64,000 bases of DNA from Rhizobium altiplani (GCF_001542405.1 NZ_LNCD01000082.1:62001-126000); one strand, 5' to 3'; shown: positions 25,447-35,432, counted from the first letter of the stretch. Numbers and translations: made by a program. The notes: a model not told the origin generated them from the sequence alone.

Positions 25447-26745
25447 TTACTGTATGTAACTCGCAAGCTTCAAGCCCGCATTCATGAAGTAAATGGGATC
25501 AATGGCACGACCATCCTGACGGACTTCATAGTGTAAATGCGTACCGGTGGACCGGCCGGTGCTGCCGGCAAGGCCAATCACGTCCGTGCGGTCGACTTTG
25601 TCGCCAATTTTCACGAGAATTTCCGACATGTGGCCGTAACGCGTGGAAATGCCCTTGCCGTGATCCACCTCGACCATGTTGCCGTAGCCGCCAGTCCAGC
25701 CGGCCGCTATGACCTTGCCGGGTGCCGTCGGGCGAACCTTTTCGCCAGGCGCAAAACGGAAATCGATGCCCGAGTGGAGTGCGAGGCGGCCGAGGAACGG
25801 ATCACGCCGGTTCCCAAACGAGCTGGTGATCTCCTTGCCGGCGGCCGGATTCTGGAATGGCAGCGATTCGGCCATGCTCCGTACAGTCTCCAGGCGGGTG
25901 AGGGCATCGTCCAACTGCGCAAGCGACGTATCGAAATCATCGTTCCTCTCAGGCTCTACGTAAGGGCCGCCGACTGCGGTGTCATCCTGCTTCAAGCGCT
26001 CGGCCGGGACCGAAATCCTGAACCGCGTCAAGACCTTCGATATGGCATTGGCGGCGCCGCCGGCATCGCTCGTCAGTTGCGCGATGCGGGTGCGTTGCTT
26101 CTGCTCAATATCCTTCAGAGACAGCGTTACCTTGGAAAAAACCCGGTCAGCTCGGTCGCCGACGGTTTCCTTTGCCGGCACATCAGCCAGCGTCGCGTTA
26201 TCAGGCGTCGCCTCAGCAGGTTCTACAGCGCCGGCAAGCTGATTCTCGATAGCCTGAACTGCGCCGGAGAGCGAGGCATGCTTCTCGTTTGCGTCGGGCG
26301 CGTAGGACTGGAGTGGTGTTGCCGCCTTGTTTCCGAGCCCGGAACTTTCGGCCCGGTCAAGAAGGGAGCCCAACTTGCCGTGGCGTGAGGTGAGCGCCAG
26401 TTGTTGCTCCATCAATTTGTCGACCTTGTCTTCGACGACCTGCTGATCGAGCAACTGGCGGGAGGTAACGCGATCGACCTGAGCTCGCAGAGCGGCGATC
26501 CGGTCCTCATAGTCGTGCTGCATGCGCGCCTGTCTGGCCATTGCCGCGCCGATCAGGTCGTCACGCAGCACGAGATAGGATGTGGCCAACAGATAGCCGA
26601 TCGCAAAGACCCCGACAAAACATAAGACAAGCGCCGCCATCCACGGCTTGACGGTGAGGTGACGGACCCGGTCACCGCTCGCAAGGATCAGGATATGCTC
26701 TTGTTTTCGCTGACCGAATACGCGGCTATGCTGTGCATGCGTCAC
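25447..26745 (-). CDS. M23 family (LytM-type) metallopeptidase, membrane anchored
   Basis: A protein of about 432 residues. I place the start at the GTG at 26745, with GGGAGA upstream. Residues 35-60 form a membrane anchor (WMAALVLCFVGVFAIGYLLATSYLVL), followed by about 200 residues of coiled coil in the periplasm. The C-terminal domain has the zinc motifs HSGIDFRFAPGEKV and GTHLHYEV and the glycine-rich TGGYGNMVEVDHG, so it should be an active peptidoglycan endopeptidase or a divisome regulator such as DipM-like factors. Confidence 0.92.
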   Translation of the reverse strand: MTHAQHSRVFGQRKQEHILILASGDRVRHLTVKPWMAALVLCFVGVFAIGYLLATSYLVLRDDLIGAAMARQARMQHDYEDRIAALRAQVDRVTSRQLLDQQVVEDKVDKLMEQQLALTSRHGKLGSLLDRAESSGLGNKAATPLQSYAPDANEKHASLSGAVQAIENQLAGAVEPAEATPDNATLADVPAKETVGDRADRVFSKVTLSLKDIEQKQRTRIAQLTSDAGGAANAISKVLTRFRISVPAERLKQDDTAVGGPYVEPERNDDFDTSLAQLDDALTRLETVRSMAESLPFQNPAAGKEITSSFGNRRDPFLGRLALHSGIDFRFAPGEKVRPTAPGKVIAAGWTGGYGNMVEVDHGKGISTRYGHMSEILVKIGDKVDRTDVIGLAGSTGRSTGTHLHYEVRQDGRAIDPIYFMNAGLKLASYIQ

Positions 26746-26842
26746 GGAGAATCTCCCGATCGAAGGCTGATGCCTCAATTGCCGCAATTACGCACGATTA
26801 TGGTTAATATTTACTTAGGTCAGTATGGCTGTCGTGATCGGA

Positions 26843-27670
26843 TCAGGCGTTGCTCGTCGATGTCAGCGATCGGTAGAAGGATGGCGTCAGTCCTGCTTCG
26901 GCCCGGGCGATGTCGTTGAAGGGAGGCTTCAACGGTCCGCGGAAATTGGCGCGTACCAACTCGTGGAATGTCCGTGCCGGATCCCGCTTTTCTCTGACGC
27001 AAAGGAAGCGGAACCATTTGGCGCCTATCGCAACGTGACCTTTCTCGTCGTTGTAGATGACATCGAGCACGGCAGCGCTCTCCAAATCCCCGGTTTCGCG
27101 CATCTTGGCCTGCAGCGACGGTGTGACGTCCAACCCGCGAGCCTCGAGAATAAGCGGGACAACGGCGAGGCGCGCCGTCAGGTCATTCCTCGTCGCGTGC
27201 GCGGCCTGCCAAAGGCCGTCATGGGCGGGGAGGTCACCGTAGTCGGCGTCGAGGTCATTCAGGCGGGCGCGCACCATGCGGAAATGTTTCGCTTCTTCGA
27301 AGGCAACCTGCATCCACCCGTCGAAGAAGGAGTTCGGGACGGGTTCGGTCGCGAATCGCGCAACGATATCAAGCGCCAGATCGACGGCGTTGAGTTCGAT
27401 GTGGGCGATGGCATGCAGCAGCGCGATGCGCCCCTTGACGGTATGCAAGGACCGCCTCTCCACCTGCGTCGGCGGTATCAACTCCGGCTTATCCGGACGG
27501 CCCGGCCTCTCAGGCAGCGGCGCGTCAAGTGGCGAACGCAGGGACAGTGTGCGAGCAAACCAACGCGTCGCAGTTTCCTGGGCGAGCGTCGTCTTCTTAT
27601 CGAGATCAGTTGCTCGGATAGCGTCGATCGCTCCGCCGCGCAGGGACGTGATGCTGGAGCGAGAGGTCAT
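26843..27670 (-). CDS. DUF455 ferritin-like family protein
   Basis: A 275-residue protein of the DUF455 family, a ferritin-like helical bundle. Metal-ligand candidates are in HAIAHIELNAVDLALDIVARF, FFDGWMQVAFEEAKHFRMV and DVIYNDEKGHVAIGAKWF, giving the E/H pairs of a di-iron site. Biochemical role not established; the tRNA hydroxylase MiaE has a similar core. Its start overlaps the bcp stop codon (ATGA), so the two are translationally coupled, which hints at a redox or oxygen-related task. Confidence 0.88.
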   Translation of the reverse strand: MTSRSSITSLRGGAIDAIRATDLDKKTTLAQETATRWFARTLSLRSPLDAPLPERPGRPDKPELIPPTQVERRSLHTVKGRIALLHAIAHIELNAVDLALDIVARFATEPVPNSFFDGWMQVAFEEAKHFRMVRARLNDLDADYGDLPAHDGLWQAAHATRNDLTARLAVVPLILEARGLDVTPSLQAKMRETGDLESAAVLDVIYNDEKGHVAIGAKWFRFLCVREKRDPARTFHELVRANFRGPLKPPFNDIARAEAGLTPSFYRSLTSTSNA

Positions 27671-28140
27671 CGCGACAGGTTCTGCACGGCGGCAAGAACG
27701 ATTTCTGCGTGGCCGGGCACCTTCACCTTCTGCCAGATCGTTCCGATGGTCCCATCCTCACGAATGAGGAAGGTTGTGCGCTCCACGCCCATGAAATTGC
27801 GTCCATACATGCTCTTTTGTTTCCACACGCCGTAGGCCGCCAGCGTCGTCTTCTCTTCATCGGACGCCAGGACAACCGAAAGACTATGTTTCTTGATGAA
27901 GCGATCATGGCATTTTGCGGAATCGGGAGACATGCCGATGACGGCAGCACCGGCCTTTTCGAACTGGTCTGCAAGCGCCGTGAAAGCCAACGATTCGGCC
28001 GTGCATCCTGTCGTGTCGTCCTTGGGATAGAAGAACAACACCAGCGGCTTACCACGGAAATCGGCAAGCGCGACGCGGCCTCCGCCATCGCGCGGGAGAT
28101 TGAAGTCAGGCGCCGTCGTGCCGATGCTGACATCCGTCAT
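27667..28140 (-). CDS. bcp: Thioredoxin-dependent peroxiredoxin, Bcp type
   Basis: A 157-residue peroxiredoxin. The peroxidatic cysteine is in FYPKDDTTGCTAESLAF. No second cysteine stands five residues on (the position is F in CTAESLAF), as it would in the E. coli Bcp type, so resolution must occur another way, for example as a 1-Cys enzyme. The opening IGTTAPDFNLPRDGGGRVALADFRGKPLVLFFYP is typical. It removes peroxides in the cytoplasm. The DUF455 gene follows with a 4-base overlap. Confidence 0.94.
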   Translation of the reverse strand: MTDVSIGTTAPDFNLPRDGGGRVALADFRGKPLVLFFYPKDDTTGCTAESLAFTALADQFEKAGAAVIGMSPDSAKCHDRFIKKHSLSVVLASDEEKTTLAAYGVWKQKSMYGRNFMGVERTTFLIREDGTIGTIWQKVKVPGHAEIVLAAVQNLSR

Positions 28141-28259
28141 GGAGAGACCTTTCTTTTGCCGAGTTTATGGATAACAGGTGATTTGCCAGATATATATTGG
28201 ACGGGCAGTCGTCCAGCCAGTCTGGTCCAAACCGCAAATTAGGGAGTTAGGCGAGACGC

Positions 28260-31200
28260 ATGTCGGCGATCCGCGGCGAGAAAATTACATTCCGCAAGAA
28301 AGACATCGTCGCACTGCATGAGCTCCCTTCGGCGCAGGCCGAAGATCCCATGATCGTCAGTTGCCCGCCGTCGCGTTCGCGCATGCGCAAGACCGCCGGC
28401 GCCACGGGTGGCTGCATCGCCGTTATTCTCTTCGTGCTCGCTGCAATTGTCTTCACGGTAGAAAGCGGCATATTCGACGGGCCGCTGACGCGGCAGGCGC
28501 AGGCTGCACTCAATTCGGCCATCGGGCCTCGCTATAGGGCGGAGGTCGGCTCCACTGCTATCCGCTTTACCTCGAACCTGCGCCTTGCGCTCGAAGCGCG
28601 CAACGTCAACATGATTGACGAGAAGAGCGGCCAGCACCTGTCGACCACACATGCGATGCGTATGGCGCTCGACCCGCTACAACTCTTTCGCGGTCGGATT
28701 GCGATTGCGCAGATCGAGGCGGAAGATATAGCACTCGACACAGCGCTGCTGCCGTCTGGAAAGCCGCTCAAGCTCGATGACGTTCGCATCGACGAGATTC
28801 CGGCGGCGATGGAAGCTGCGTTCGCTCAACTCGACATGATCGACAGTTTCGTCGAGCGGGGTGGGACGCGCTCAGTGAAACTCTCGGGCATAGATATCAA
28901 GCTGGCCGATACGGCGAATGGTCCACTGTCGATCGTCATCAATAGCCTGGACTTCACAAGGACACGCCAAGGCGCGCTGGCGCTGGATGGTGAGGTCGCG
29001 ATCAACGGCAAGGCAGCGACGCTCAGCGTCATCACCGAAAGAACCGGCGAACGTACCTCGAAGTTGACGGGACAACTGGCGGGCGTCGACCTGGGACCGT
29101 TCACACTCAAGCGGAATGTCCAGGGTCAAATCCGGCAGGGCATCGACGGCTCTGGTGATGTGACGATCTCGGCAGTTCGCACCGGCGATCAAGCCGAGCC
29201 GGCGCTCGGCGCCTCAGTCGACCTGGAGCCTGGGCAGTTCTATATGGATGGCGACCAGCAGGAGTTGAGCGGAGGGCGCATCAACCTCGCCTACGACTTT
29301 GACAAGCAGAAGCTTGAGATCGCGAAATCGCGTGTTCAGTTCGGCGCGACATCCGTACCGCTTACCGGCGCTCTTATCGATCTGGACAAGATCGATGCCG
29401 CTGCAGGAAAGGGCTTCGGGATAGATCTGCTGGTCAGTGGCGGCACCGCGGCCCCCACCGCGTCAGGCGAGCAACCGCTCGCCTTCGATATCCAGGCGAC
29501 CGGTCGCTACCTCGTTACAGACCGCGAACTCGAATTCCCGAACATGCGGGTTTCGAGTCCTGCTGGCGGTCTTTTTGGCTCGCTGCATGTTCGTCTGGGC
29601 GACGTGTCGCCGGAGATCAGCTTTGCCGGGCAGTCACAGCAGTTGCAGACAACGGCCGTCAAGCAATTGTGGCCATTCTGGATGGCGTCGAAGGGCCGCG
29701 AATGGGTTCAGCGCAACCTCTTCGGGGGCACCGTCACCGACGCATCGATCTCCGTCTTCATTCCGTTCGGACGCCTTGACGAGGCGGTCGGCAAAGGGCT
29801 GAAACTCGACAAGAACCAGATCCGGATTGCTTTCGACATCGCAGATACCCGAATGAACGTGGCCGGCGACATCCCGCCAATCCGCGATATGAATGCCCAC
29901 TTTGATCTGAGCGGTCCGCGGGCGACAATCTCGATCAAGAGCGGGACGGCATTCTTTCCGTCCGGACGATCGGTGAACGTCGGCGAGGGCACGTTTGTCC
30001 TGCCATCGACCTACGACAAGCCGCTCATGGCCGAACTCAATCTTCCCATTTCCGGCGCGGCTGACGCGGTCGGCGAATTGCTCACCTATAAGCCGATCCA
30101 GGTGTTACAGCGCGCGGGCTTCGTGCCCGAGGACCTGAGGGGCAAGGTGTCGGCGAAAGTGCAGGCTCGCATCGGGCTGATCTCGTCGCAGAATCCTCCT
30201 CCTGCTGAATGGAAAGCGGTCCTGCAGCTACAGGATCTCGATGTCGCCAAACCGTTTTCGGGCCGCAAGATCACTGGTCTCGACGGCGTGTTGAACGCGG
30301 ATCCAAAGCAGGTCAGCCTCGACGGAAAAGGGCTGATCGATGGCATTCCCGCCGGGATCAAGCTTGTCGAGCCGACGGACAAGTCGTCCAATGTCCAGCC
30401 GCAGCAGACCATTACTGCCACCTTGAACAATGATCAGCGGGAAAAGGTGCTGCCCGGTCTCAACGACATCGTCGATGGTAGCGTCGACGTGGAACTCAAT
30501 CGCATCGATCAGGACCGACAGGCGGTCACTGTCGACCTTGGAAGGGCGCGGCTGTCTCTCCCATGGATCGGCTGGTCCAAGGGCGGGGGGATCGGCGCGA
30601 CGGCCACATTCGAGGCCTCCGGCCCTGCAGACAACACCGAGTTGAAGAACTTCGTCCTCAAGGGGGACGGATTCGGGGCAAATGGCTCGCTTGTTATCGG
30701 CAAGGGCAATCTCGTGAAGGCGGATTTCGACAGTGTCAAACTGTCGTCGCTGGACGACTTCTCCGTTTCTGTGAAGCGCGGCAAGGGAGGGTTTGATGTC
30801 TCCGTGTCAGGCGAGAGTGCAGATGCACGTCCGATCATCGCGAGATTGAAGTCCAGCAGCGGCGGTGACTCCGACCACAGCGGCAGCATATCCGTTCGAG
30901 CCAAGCTCGGCCGCGTCGTCGGTTTCAACGACGAGAAGTTGCGCAATGCCGAGATGACCTATGTGTCGTCAGGCGGGAGGCTGCAGACACTGAATTTCAC
31001 CGGCGTCACCGACAGCGGCGAGGCGTTCGTAGCCCAGACGAAGGGAAATGGCGTTATCAATGTCACGAGCGGCGATGCCGGCTCTGTTTCGCGCTTCGCC
31101 GACCTCTATCAGCACATGATGGGCGGCTTGCTCAATATGCAGATCCGCCTAGGGGCTGGCGACAATTGGGATGGCTCCATCGACATCAGGCGCTTCTCGC

Positions 31201-31646
31201 TTGTCAACGAACAGCGCTTGCACTCGATCGTTTCGACGCCGGTCGGCGAGGAGCAACGAAGCCTGAATTCAGCGGTAAAACGGAACATCGATACATCGGC
31301 GCAGCGTTTCCAGCGCGGCTTTGCGCGCATTGTTTCTCAGAACGGCGTCGTCAGTATCGAGAACGGCGTGGTGCGTGGTGACCAGGTCGGCGCGGTGTTT
31401 CAGGGAATGGTTCGTGACCAGCGCGGGAGGATGGACATGACGGGTACCTTCATGCCTGCATATGGCCTCAACCGGCTGTTTGCCGAATTGCCGTTGATCG
31501 GCATCATCCTTGGGAACGGCACGGATCGCGGCCTGATCGGCATTACCTTCAAGCTCACAGGAAAGTTGGAATCGCCGGATCTGATCATCAATCCGTTGTC
31601 GATCATCGCGCCGGGCGTTTTCCGCAACATCTTCGAATTCCAGTAG
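28260..31646 (+). CDS. Large AsmA/YhdP-like envelope protein (DUF3971)
   Basis: A 1128-residue protein with a cytoplasmic N-terminus, one membrane anchor near residues 45-65 (GCIAVILFVLAAIVFTVESGIF) and a very long periplasmic part rich in beta strands. The layout and the C-terminal end (GTFMPAYGLNRLFAELPLIGIILG, then IGITFKLTGKLESPDLIINPLSIIAPGVFRNIFEF) match AsmA-like proteins of the YhdP/TamB group, believed to move phospholipids between membranes. It is monocistronic, with a strong terminator at 31654. Confidence 0.88.
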   Translation: MSAIRGEKITFRKKDIVALHELPSAQAEDPMIVSCPPSRSRMRKTAGATGGCIAVILFVLAAIVFTVESGIFDGPLTRQAQAALNSAIGPRYRAEVGSTAIRFTSNLRLALEARNVNMIDEKSGQHLSTTHAMRMALDPLQLFRGRIAIAQIEAEDIALDTALLPSGKPLKLDDVRIDEIPAAMEAAFAQLDMIDSFVERGGTRSVKLSGIDIKLADTANGPLSIVINSLDFTRTRQGALALDGEVAINGKAATLSVITERTGERTSKLTGQLAGVDLGPFTLKRNVQGQIRQGIDGSGDVTISAVRTGDQAEPALGASVDLEPGQFYMDGDQQELSGGRINLAYDFDKQKLEIAKSRVQFGATSVPLTGALIDLDKIDAAAGKGFGIDLLVSGGTAAPTASGEQPLAFDIQATGRYLVTDRELEFPNMRVSSPAGGLFGSLHVRLGDVSPEISFAGQSQQLQTTAVKQLWPFWMASKGREWVQRNLFGGTVTDASISVFIPFGRLDEAVGKGLKLDKNQIRIAFDIADTRMNVAGDIPPIRDMNAHFDLSGPRATISIKSGTAFFPSGRSVNVGEGTFVLPSTYDKPLMAELNLPISGAADAVGELLTYKPIQVLQRAGFVPEDLRGKVSAKVQARIGLISSQNPPPAEWKAVLQLQDLDVAKPFSGRKITGLDGVLNADPKQVSLDGKGLIDGIPAGIKLVEPTDKSSNVQPQQTITATLNNDQREKVLPGLNDIVDGSVDVELNRIDQDRQAVTVDLGRARLSLPWIGWSKGGGIGATATFEASGPADNTELKNFVLKGDGFGANGSLVIGKGNLVKADFDSVKLSSLDDFSVSVKRGKGGFDVSVSGESADARPIIARLKSSSGGDSDHSGSISVRAKLGRVVGFNDEKLRNAEMTYVSSGGRLQTLNFTGVTDSGEAFVAQTKGNGVINVTSGDAGSVSRFADLYQHMMGGLLNMQIRLGAGDNWDGSIDIRRFSLVNEQRLHSIVSTPVGEEQRSLNSAVKRNIDTSAQRFQRGFARIVSQNGVVSIENGVVRGDQVGAVFQGMVRDQRGRMDMTGTFMPAYGLNRLFAELPLIGIILGNGTDRGLIGITFKLTGKLESPDLIINPLSIIAPGVFRNIFEFQ

Positions 31647-31653
31647 GCACAAA

Positions 31654-31679
31654 AAAGCCGGCGCGAGGCCGGCTTTCTG
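31654..31679. terminator. Bidirectional terminator between the AsmA-like gene and tyrS
   Basis: AAAGCCGGC and GCCGGCTTT form a perfect 9-bp stem with loop GCGAG. An A-run precedes and T-rich sequence follows (CTGTTTG), so it can end both the plus-strand gene stopping at 31646 and tyrS on the minus strand, which stops at 31699. Confidence 0.88.
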
Positions 31680-31698
31680 TTTGAGACGTTGACCGCGC

Positions 31699-32955
31699 CT
31701 AGGCAGCGCGGCGGATCAGGATGTGCTTCTTCTTGCCGAGCGATAGCTTGATCACGCCATCAGCGGTGATCTCTTCGCTGCCGATGATCTTGCGCTCGTC
31801 GCTGACGGCCTGGTCGTTGATGCGCACCGCACCGCCCTGAACGTGGCGGCGGGCCTCGCCGTTCGAGGCTGCAAGGCCGGCGCGGACGATCAGCGACAGA
31901 AGGCCGATGCCACCGTCGAGTTCGGCAGCCGGGACGTCGACAGCCGGAAGGTTCTCGGCAAGGCCGCCTTCCTCGAATGTCTTGCGGGCGGTTTCGGCAG
32001 CCTGCTCGGCGGCAACACGACCATGCAGGATCGCGGTGACCTCAGTCGCCAGGATCTTCTTGACCTCGTTGATCTCGGAACCGGCAAGCGCTGAGAGGCG
32101 TGCGATTTCGTCCATCGGCAGCGTTGTGTAGAGCTTCAGGAAGCGCGAGACGTCATCGTCCTCTGTGTTGCGCCAGTATTGCCAGAAGTCATAGGCCGAC
32201 AGCATGTCCGCGTTGAGCCAGACAGCGCCGGTCGCAGACTTGCCCATCTTGGCGCCGGAAGCGGTCGTCAGCAGCGGCGAGGTGAGGGCGTAGAGCTGCT
32301 GCGTCCCCATGCGGTGACCGAGGTCGATGCCGTTGACGATGTTGCCCCACTGATCCGACCCCCCCATCTGCAGACGGCAGTCGTAGCGCTTGGCCAATTC
32401 GACGAAGTCGTAGGCCTGCAGGATCATGTAGTTGAATTCGAGGAACGACAGCGACTGTTCGCGGTCAAGGCGCGTCTTGACGCTGTCGAAAGCCAGCATG
32501 CGATTGACCGAGAAGTGCCGGCCGACATCGCGTAGGAATTCGAGGTAGTTGAGCGATCTCAGCCACTCTGCGTTGTTGATCATCAACGCATCCTTCGGGC
32601 CTTCGCCGTAGGAGAGGTAGTTCGAGAAGACGCGCTTAATCGAAGCGATGTTGCTCTCGATCGTATCGACGGTCATCAGCTGCCGCGCTTCCTCCTTAAA
32701 GGAGGGATCACCGACCATGCCGGTGCCGCCGCCCATCAGCGAAATGGCGCGATGGCCGGTCGCCTGCATCCAGTGCAGCATCATGATCTGGATCAGCGAG
32801 CCGGCATGCAGGCTGGGAGCGGTGGGGTCAAAGCCGATATAGGCCGTTACCGGTTCCTTGGCGAAGAGTTCGTCGAGGCCCGTTTCATCGGAAATCTGAT
32901 GAATGAAGCCGCGCTCTTTCAGCGTACGGAGGAAATCGGATTTGAACTCGGACAT
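31699..32955 (-). CDS. tyrS: Tyrosyl-tRNA synthetase
   Basis: A 418-residue class I aminoacyl-tRNA synthetase of the bacterial TyrRS type. The HIGH-like motif is PSLHAGSL and the KMSKS-like motif is AKMGKSATGAVW. Tyrosine-site elements YIGFDPTA and LQMGGSDQWGNI are present. A C-terminal S4-like domain (SNGEARRHVQGGAVRINDQAV) binds tRNA. Divergent from anmK; the 116 bases between them hold both promoters. Confidence 0.97.
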   Translation of the reverse strand: MSEFKSDFLRTLKERGFIHQISDETGLDELFAKEPVTAYIGFDPTAPSLHAGSLIQIMMLHWMQATGHRAISLMGGGTGMVGDPSFKEEARQLMTVDTIESNIASIKRVFSNYLSYGEGPKDALMINNAEWLRSLNYLEFLRDVGRHFSVNRMLAFDSVKTRLDREQSLSFLEFNYMILQAYDFVELAKRYDCRLQMGGSDQWGNIVNGIDLGHRMGTQQLYALTSPLLTTASGAKMGKSATGAVWLNADMLSAYDFWQYWRNTEDDDVSRFLKLYTTLPMDEIARLSALAGSEINEVKKILATEVTAILHGRVAAEQAAETARKTFEEGGLAENLPAVDVPAAELDGGIGLLSLIVRAGLAASNGEARRHVQGGAVRINDQAVSDERKIIGSEEITADGVIKLSLGKKKHILIRRAA

Positions 32956-33071
32956 GACCTTTTGCTCTCGGGTGCGGATTTTCGGATTGGCTATTGTTGA
33001 AGTGACGCGGCGCGTTTAGCACTGTTTTGCCGAACAGTCACCATTTGGCGAGAATCTTCCAGCGAGGGGTC

Positions 33072-34190
33072 ATGGAGAAGATCAGGACCGCGATCGGCTT
33101 GATGAGCGGAACATCAATGGACGGCATCGATGTGGCGCTGCTGCGGACCGACGGCCGAGCCTTCGTCGAGCGCGGGCCGTTCCTCGGTGTTCCGTATGAG
33201 CCAGCCTTCCGCGACCGATTGAAGCTGGCGCTGGAGCAGGCGAAGTCTATTGCGCAACGTGAGCAGCGGCCGGGCGATCTGGCGTCTGTCGAGCGTGAAC
33301 TGACGTTACGTCATGTAATTGCCGTGAGGGAATTTCTGGCTACGAATGCGCTCGATGCCTCGTCGATCGACGTCATCGGCTTTCACGGCCAAACAGTGTT
33401 ACATCGCCCGGACGAAGCGCTGACGGTCCAGATCGGGGATGGGGCGCTTTTGGCACGGGAAACCGGCATTCCTGTTGTCTACGATCTTCGTGCCAACGAC
33501 ATGATGCATGGCGGCCAGGGCGCGCCATTGGTTCCGGTCTATCATGCGGCGCTCGCCGCCAACGTCCCTCATGCCACATTGCCGGTCTGCTTCGTCAATA
33601 TCGGCGGGATCTCAAACCTGACTTATATTGGCGCGGAGGGCGTCATAGTCGGTTTTGACAGTGGCCCGGGCAATACGCTGATCGACCAGTGGGTCGAAAC
33701 CCATGCGGGCGTGCCGTTCGATCAGGGCGGCATGATAGCCTCCGAGGGACGGATCGTGGGGGAACTGGCCGATCGCTATTTGAATAGCCCGTTCTTCACC
33801 GCAGAGAAGCGGCGCTCGCTCGACCGCAACGACTTTCCGCCGCCGTCGGGTGCAGATGCGGAGCTTGTAGACGGCGCCCGCACACTTGCCTATGTCGCGG
33901 CCGCCTCGATCATCAAGTCCGCCGGTCACTTGCCGGTCACTCCGACCCTCTATGTCATCAGCGGTGGTGGTCGGCTCAATCGCGTGCTGATGCAAGATTT
34001 GAAAGATATCGCCCATCGCAAGGGCGCCGAGGTGATAAAGGCGGAGCAGGCGGGGTTCAATGGCGATTCCATGGAGGCTGAAGCCTGGGGCTATCTCGCG
34101 GTAAGGTCGTTGGACCGCTTACCATTGACATTTCCCGGCACGACCGGCGTGCGTGCGCCGGTCAGCGGCGGCGTCGTGGTGAAGCCGTGA
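33072..34190 (+). CDS. anmK: Anhydro-N-acetylmuramic acid kinase
   Basis: A 372-residue sugar kinase that cleaves and phosphorylates anhydro-MurNAc from recycled peptidoglycan, yielding MurNAc 6-phosphate. The ATG at 33072 has GAGGGG upstream. Signature blocks are GLMSGTSMDGIDVALL, IGFHGQTVLHRP, NIGGISNLTYI, GFDSGPGNTLIDQW and the C-terminal VISGGGRLNRVLM. It overlaps the acetyltransferase gene by four bases. Confidence 0.96.
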   Translation: MEKIRTAIGLMSGTSMDGIDVALLRTDGRAFVERGPFLGVPYEPAFRDRLKLALEQAKSIAQREQRPGDLASVERELTLRHVIAVREFLATNALDASSIDVIGFHGQTVLHRPDEALTVQIGDGALLARETGIPVVYDLRANDMMHGGQGAPLVPVYHAALAANVPHATLPVCFVNIGGISNLTYIGAEGVIVGFDSGPGNTLIDQWVETHAGVPFDQGGMIASEGRIVGELADRYLNSPFFTAEKRRSLDRNDFPPPSGADAELVDGARTLAYVAAASIIKSAGHLPVTPTLYVISGGGRLNRVLMQDLKDIAHRKGAEVIKAEQAGFNGDSMEAEAWGYLAVRSLDRLPLTFPGTTGVRAPVSGGVVVKP

Positions 34191-34714
34191 TGCAACGGGC
34201 GATTCTGGAGACGCCGCGCCTAGTCGCGGTCATGTGGGGACCTGACGACGCGGGCCTGATCCATGAGCTTCACTCCACGATTGAGACGACACGGTATCTT
34301 TCGGGCACTGCGCCGTGGTCGCGTGAGAAGGCCGAGGAACGGCTGCGCAATTGGTTCGGCGAGCAGGAGCGGGATGGAGCCACCAAGTACAAGATCCTCA
34401 GTCGTGACGACGGCCGCTTCATTGGCCGCGCGGGCTTTTCCCTGCTTGACGGTGAGCGGCGGGATTTCGAACTCGGCTATTCGCTTCGGTTCCAGGAATG
34501 GGGCAAGGGTTATGCGACGGAGATTGCCGGCGAGTTGGCGGAATGGTTCTTCGAACGGAACTTCGCGCAGCAGTTCATCGCATTCACGCATCCGGACAAT
34601 GCCGCATCTCAGCATGTCCTAACGAAAATCGGCATGCGAAGCCGCATGCCGATGATCATTGACGGATTGACCTGTCCGACGTTCGAACTGACCGCCGGGA
34701 TGCGGACCGCTTAG
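34187..34714 (+). CDS. GNAT family N-acetyltransferase, RimJ/RimL type
   Basis: A 175-residue GNAT acetyltransferase. It opens with ILETPRLVAVMWGPDDAGLI like the RimJ/RimL branch, has FIGRAGFSLLDGERRDFELGYSL, and the acetyl-CoA motif EWGKGYATEIAGELAEWFFE, then THPDNAASQHVLTKIGM. Substrate unknown. Translationally coupled to anmK, so it may be expressed with wall recycling. It converges with the alpha/beta hydrolase gene, overlapping by four bases. Confidence 0.93.
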   Translation: MMQRAILETPRLVAVMWGPDDAGLIHELHSTIETTRYLSGTAPWSREKAEERLRNWFGEQERDGATKYKILSRDDGRFIGRAGFSLLDGERRDFELGYSLRFQEWGKGYATEIAGELAEWFFERNFAQQFIAFTHPDNAASQHVLTKIGMRSRMPMIIDGLTCPTFELTAGMRTA

Positions 34715-35388
34715 CGGATCCGCTTGGCAGCCGGTTCCGGCACGAGTTCGCCGTTCAGGCGGCGATCGAGGTAATCCTCGCATTCGCTCATCAGCGTCTC
34801 GACCTGGCCGTTGAAGAAGTGGTTGGCGCCAGGCACCGTGCGGTGCGTGATCAGGATACCCTTCTGCGTCTTCAGCTTCTCAACGAGGCCGTTTACGTCC
34901 TTCTCGGGCGCAACCTTATCGGCTTCGCCGTTGATGATGAGGCCGGAAGACGGGCAGGGCGCGAGGAACGAAAAATCATACGTGTTCGGTTGCGGCGCGA
35001 TCGACATGAAACCTTCGATTTCGGGGCGGCGCATTAGAAGCTGCATGCCGATCCAGGAGCCGAAGGAATAACCGGCGACCCAGCAGGTCTTCGAATCAGG
35101 ATGCAAGCTCTGTACCCAGTCGAGCGCGGACGCGGCGTCCGAAAGCTCGCCAGCGCCGTGGTCGAATTCACCCTGGCTGCGACCGATTCCCCGGAAATTG
35201 AAACGCAACGTCGTGAACCCGCGCTTCTGGAACATGTAGAAGAGCTGGTAGACGATCTGGTTGTTCATCGTGCCGCCGAACTGGGGGTGCGGGTGCAGAA
35301 TGAGGGCAATCGGTGCGCTTTTTTCCTTGGAGGGCTGGTAGCGGCCTTCAAGACGGCCGGCAGGGCCGTTGAAAATGACTTCGGGCAT
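34711..35388 (-). CDS. Alpha/beta hydrolase
   Basis: A 225-residue cytoplasmic alpha/beta hydrolase. Landmarks are IALILHPHPQFGGTMNNQIV, LRFNFRGIGRSQGEFDHGAGEL, the nucleophile elbow CWVAGYSFGSWIG, the acid in LIINGEADKVAP and the base in VPGANHFFNGQVETL. This pattern fits a widespread proteobacterial family with unknown natural substrate. Only 45 bases separate its start from the suf promoter region. Confidence 0.9.
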   Translation of the reverse strand: MPEVIFNGPAGRLEGRYQPSKEKSAPIALILHPHPQFGGTMNNQIVYQLFYMFQKRGFTTLRFNFRGIGRSQGEFDHGAGELSDAASALDWVQSLHPDSKTCWVAGYSFGSWIGMQLLMRRPEIEGFMSIAPQPNTYDFSFLAPCPSSGLIINGEADKVAPEKDVNGLVEKLKTQKGILITHRTVPGANHFFNGQVETLMSECEDYLDRRLNGELVPEPAAKRIR

Positions 35389-35432
35389 CGGTACTCCGGC
35401 TTTTATTTTTCGCGTTCGGCCCTGCGTAAGAC

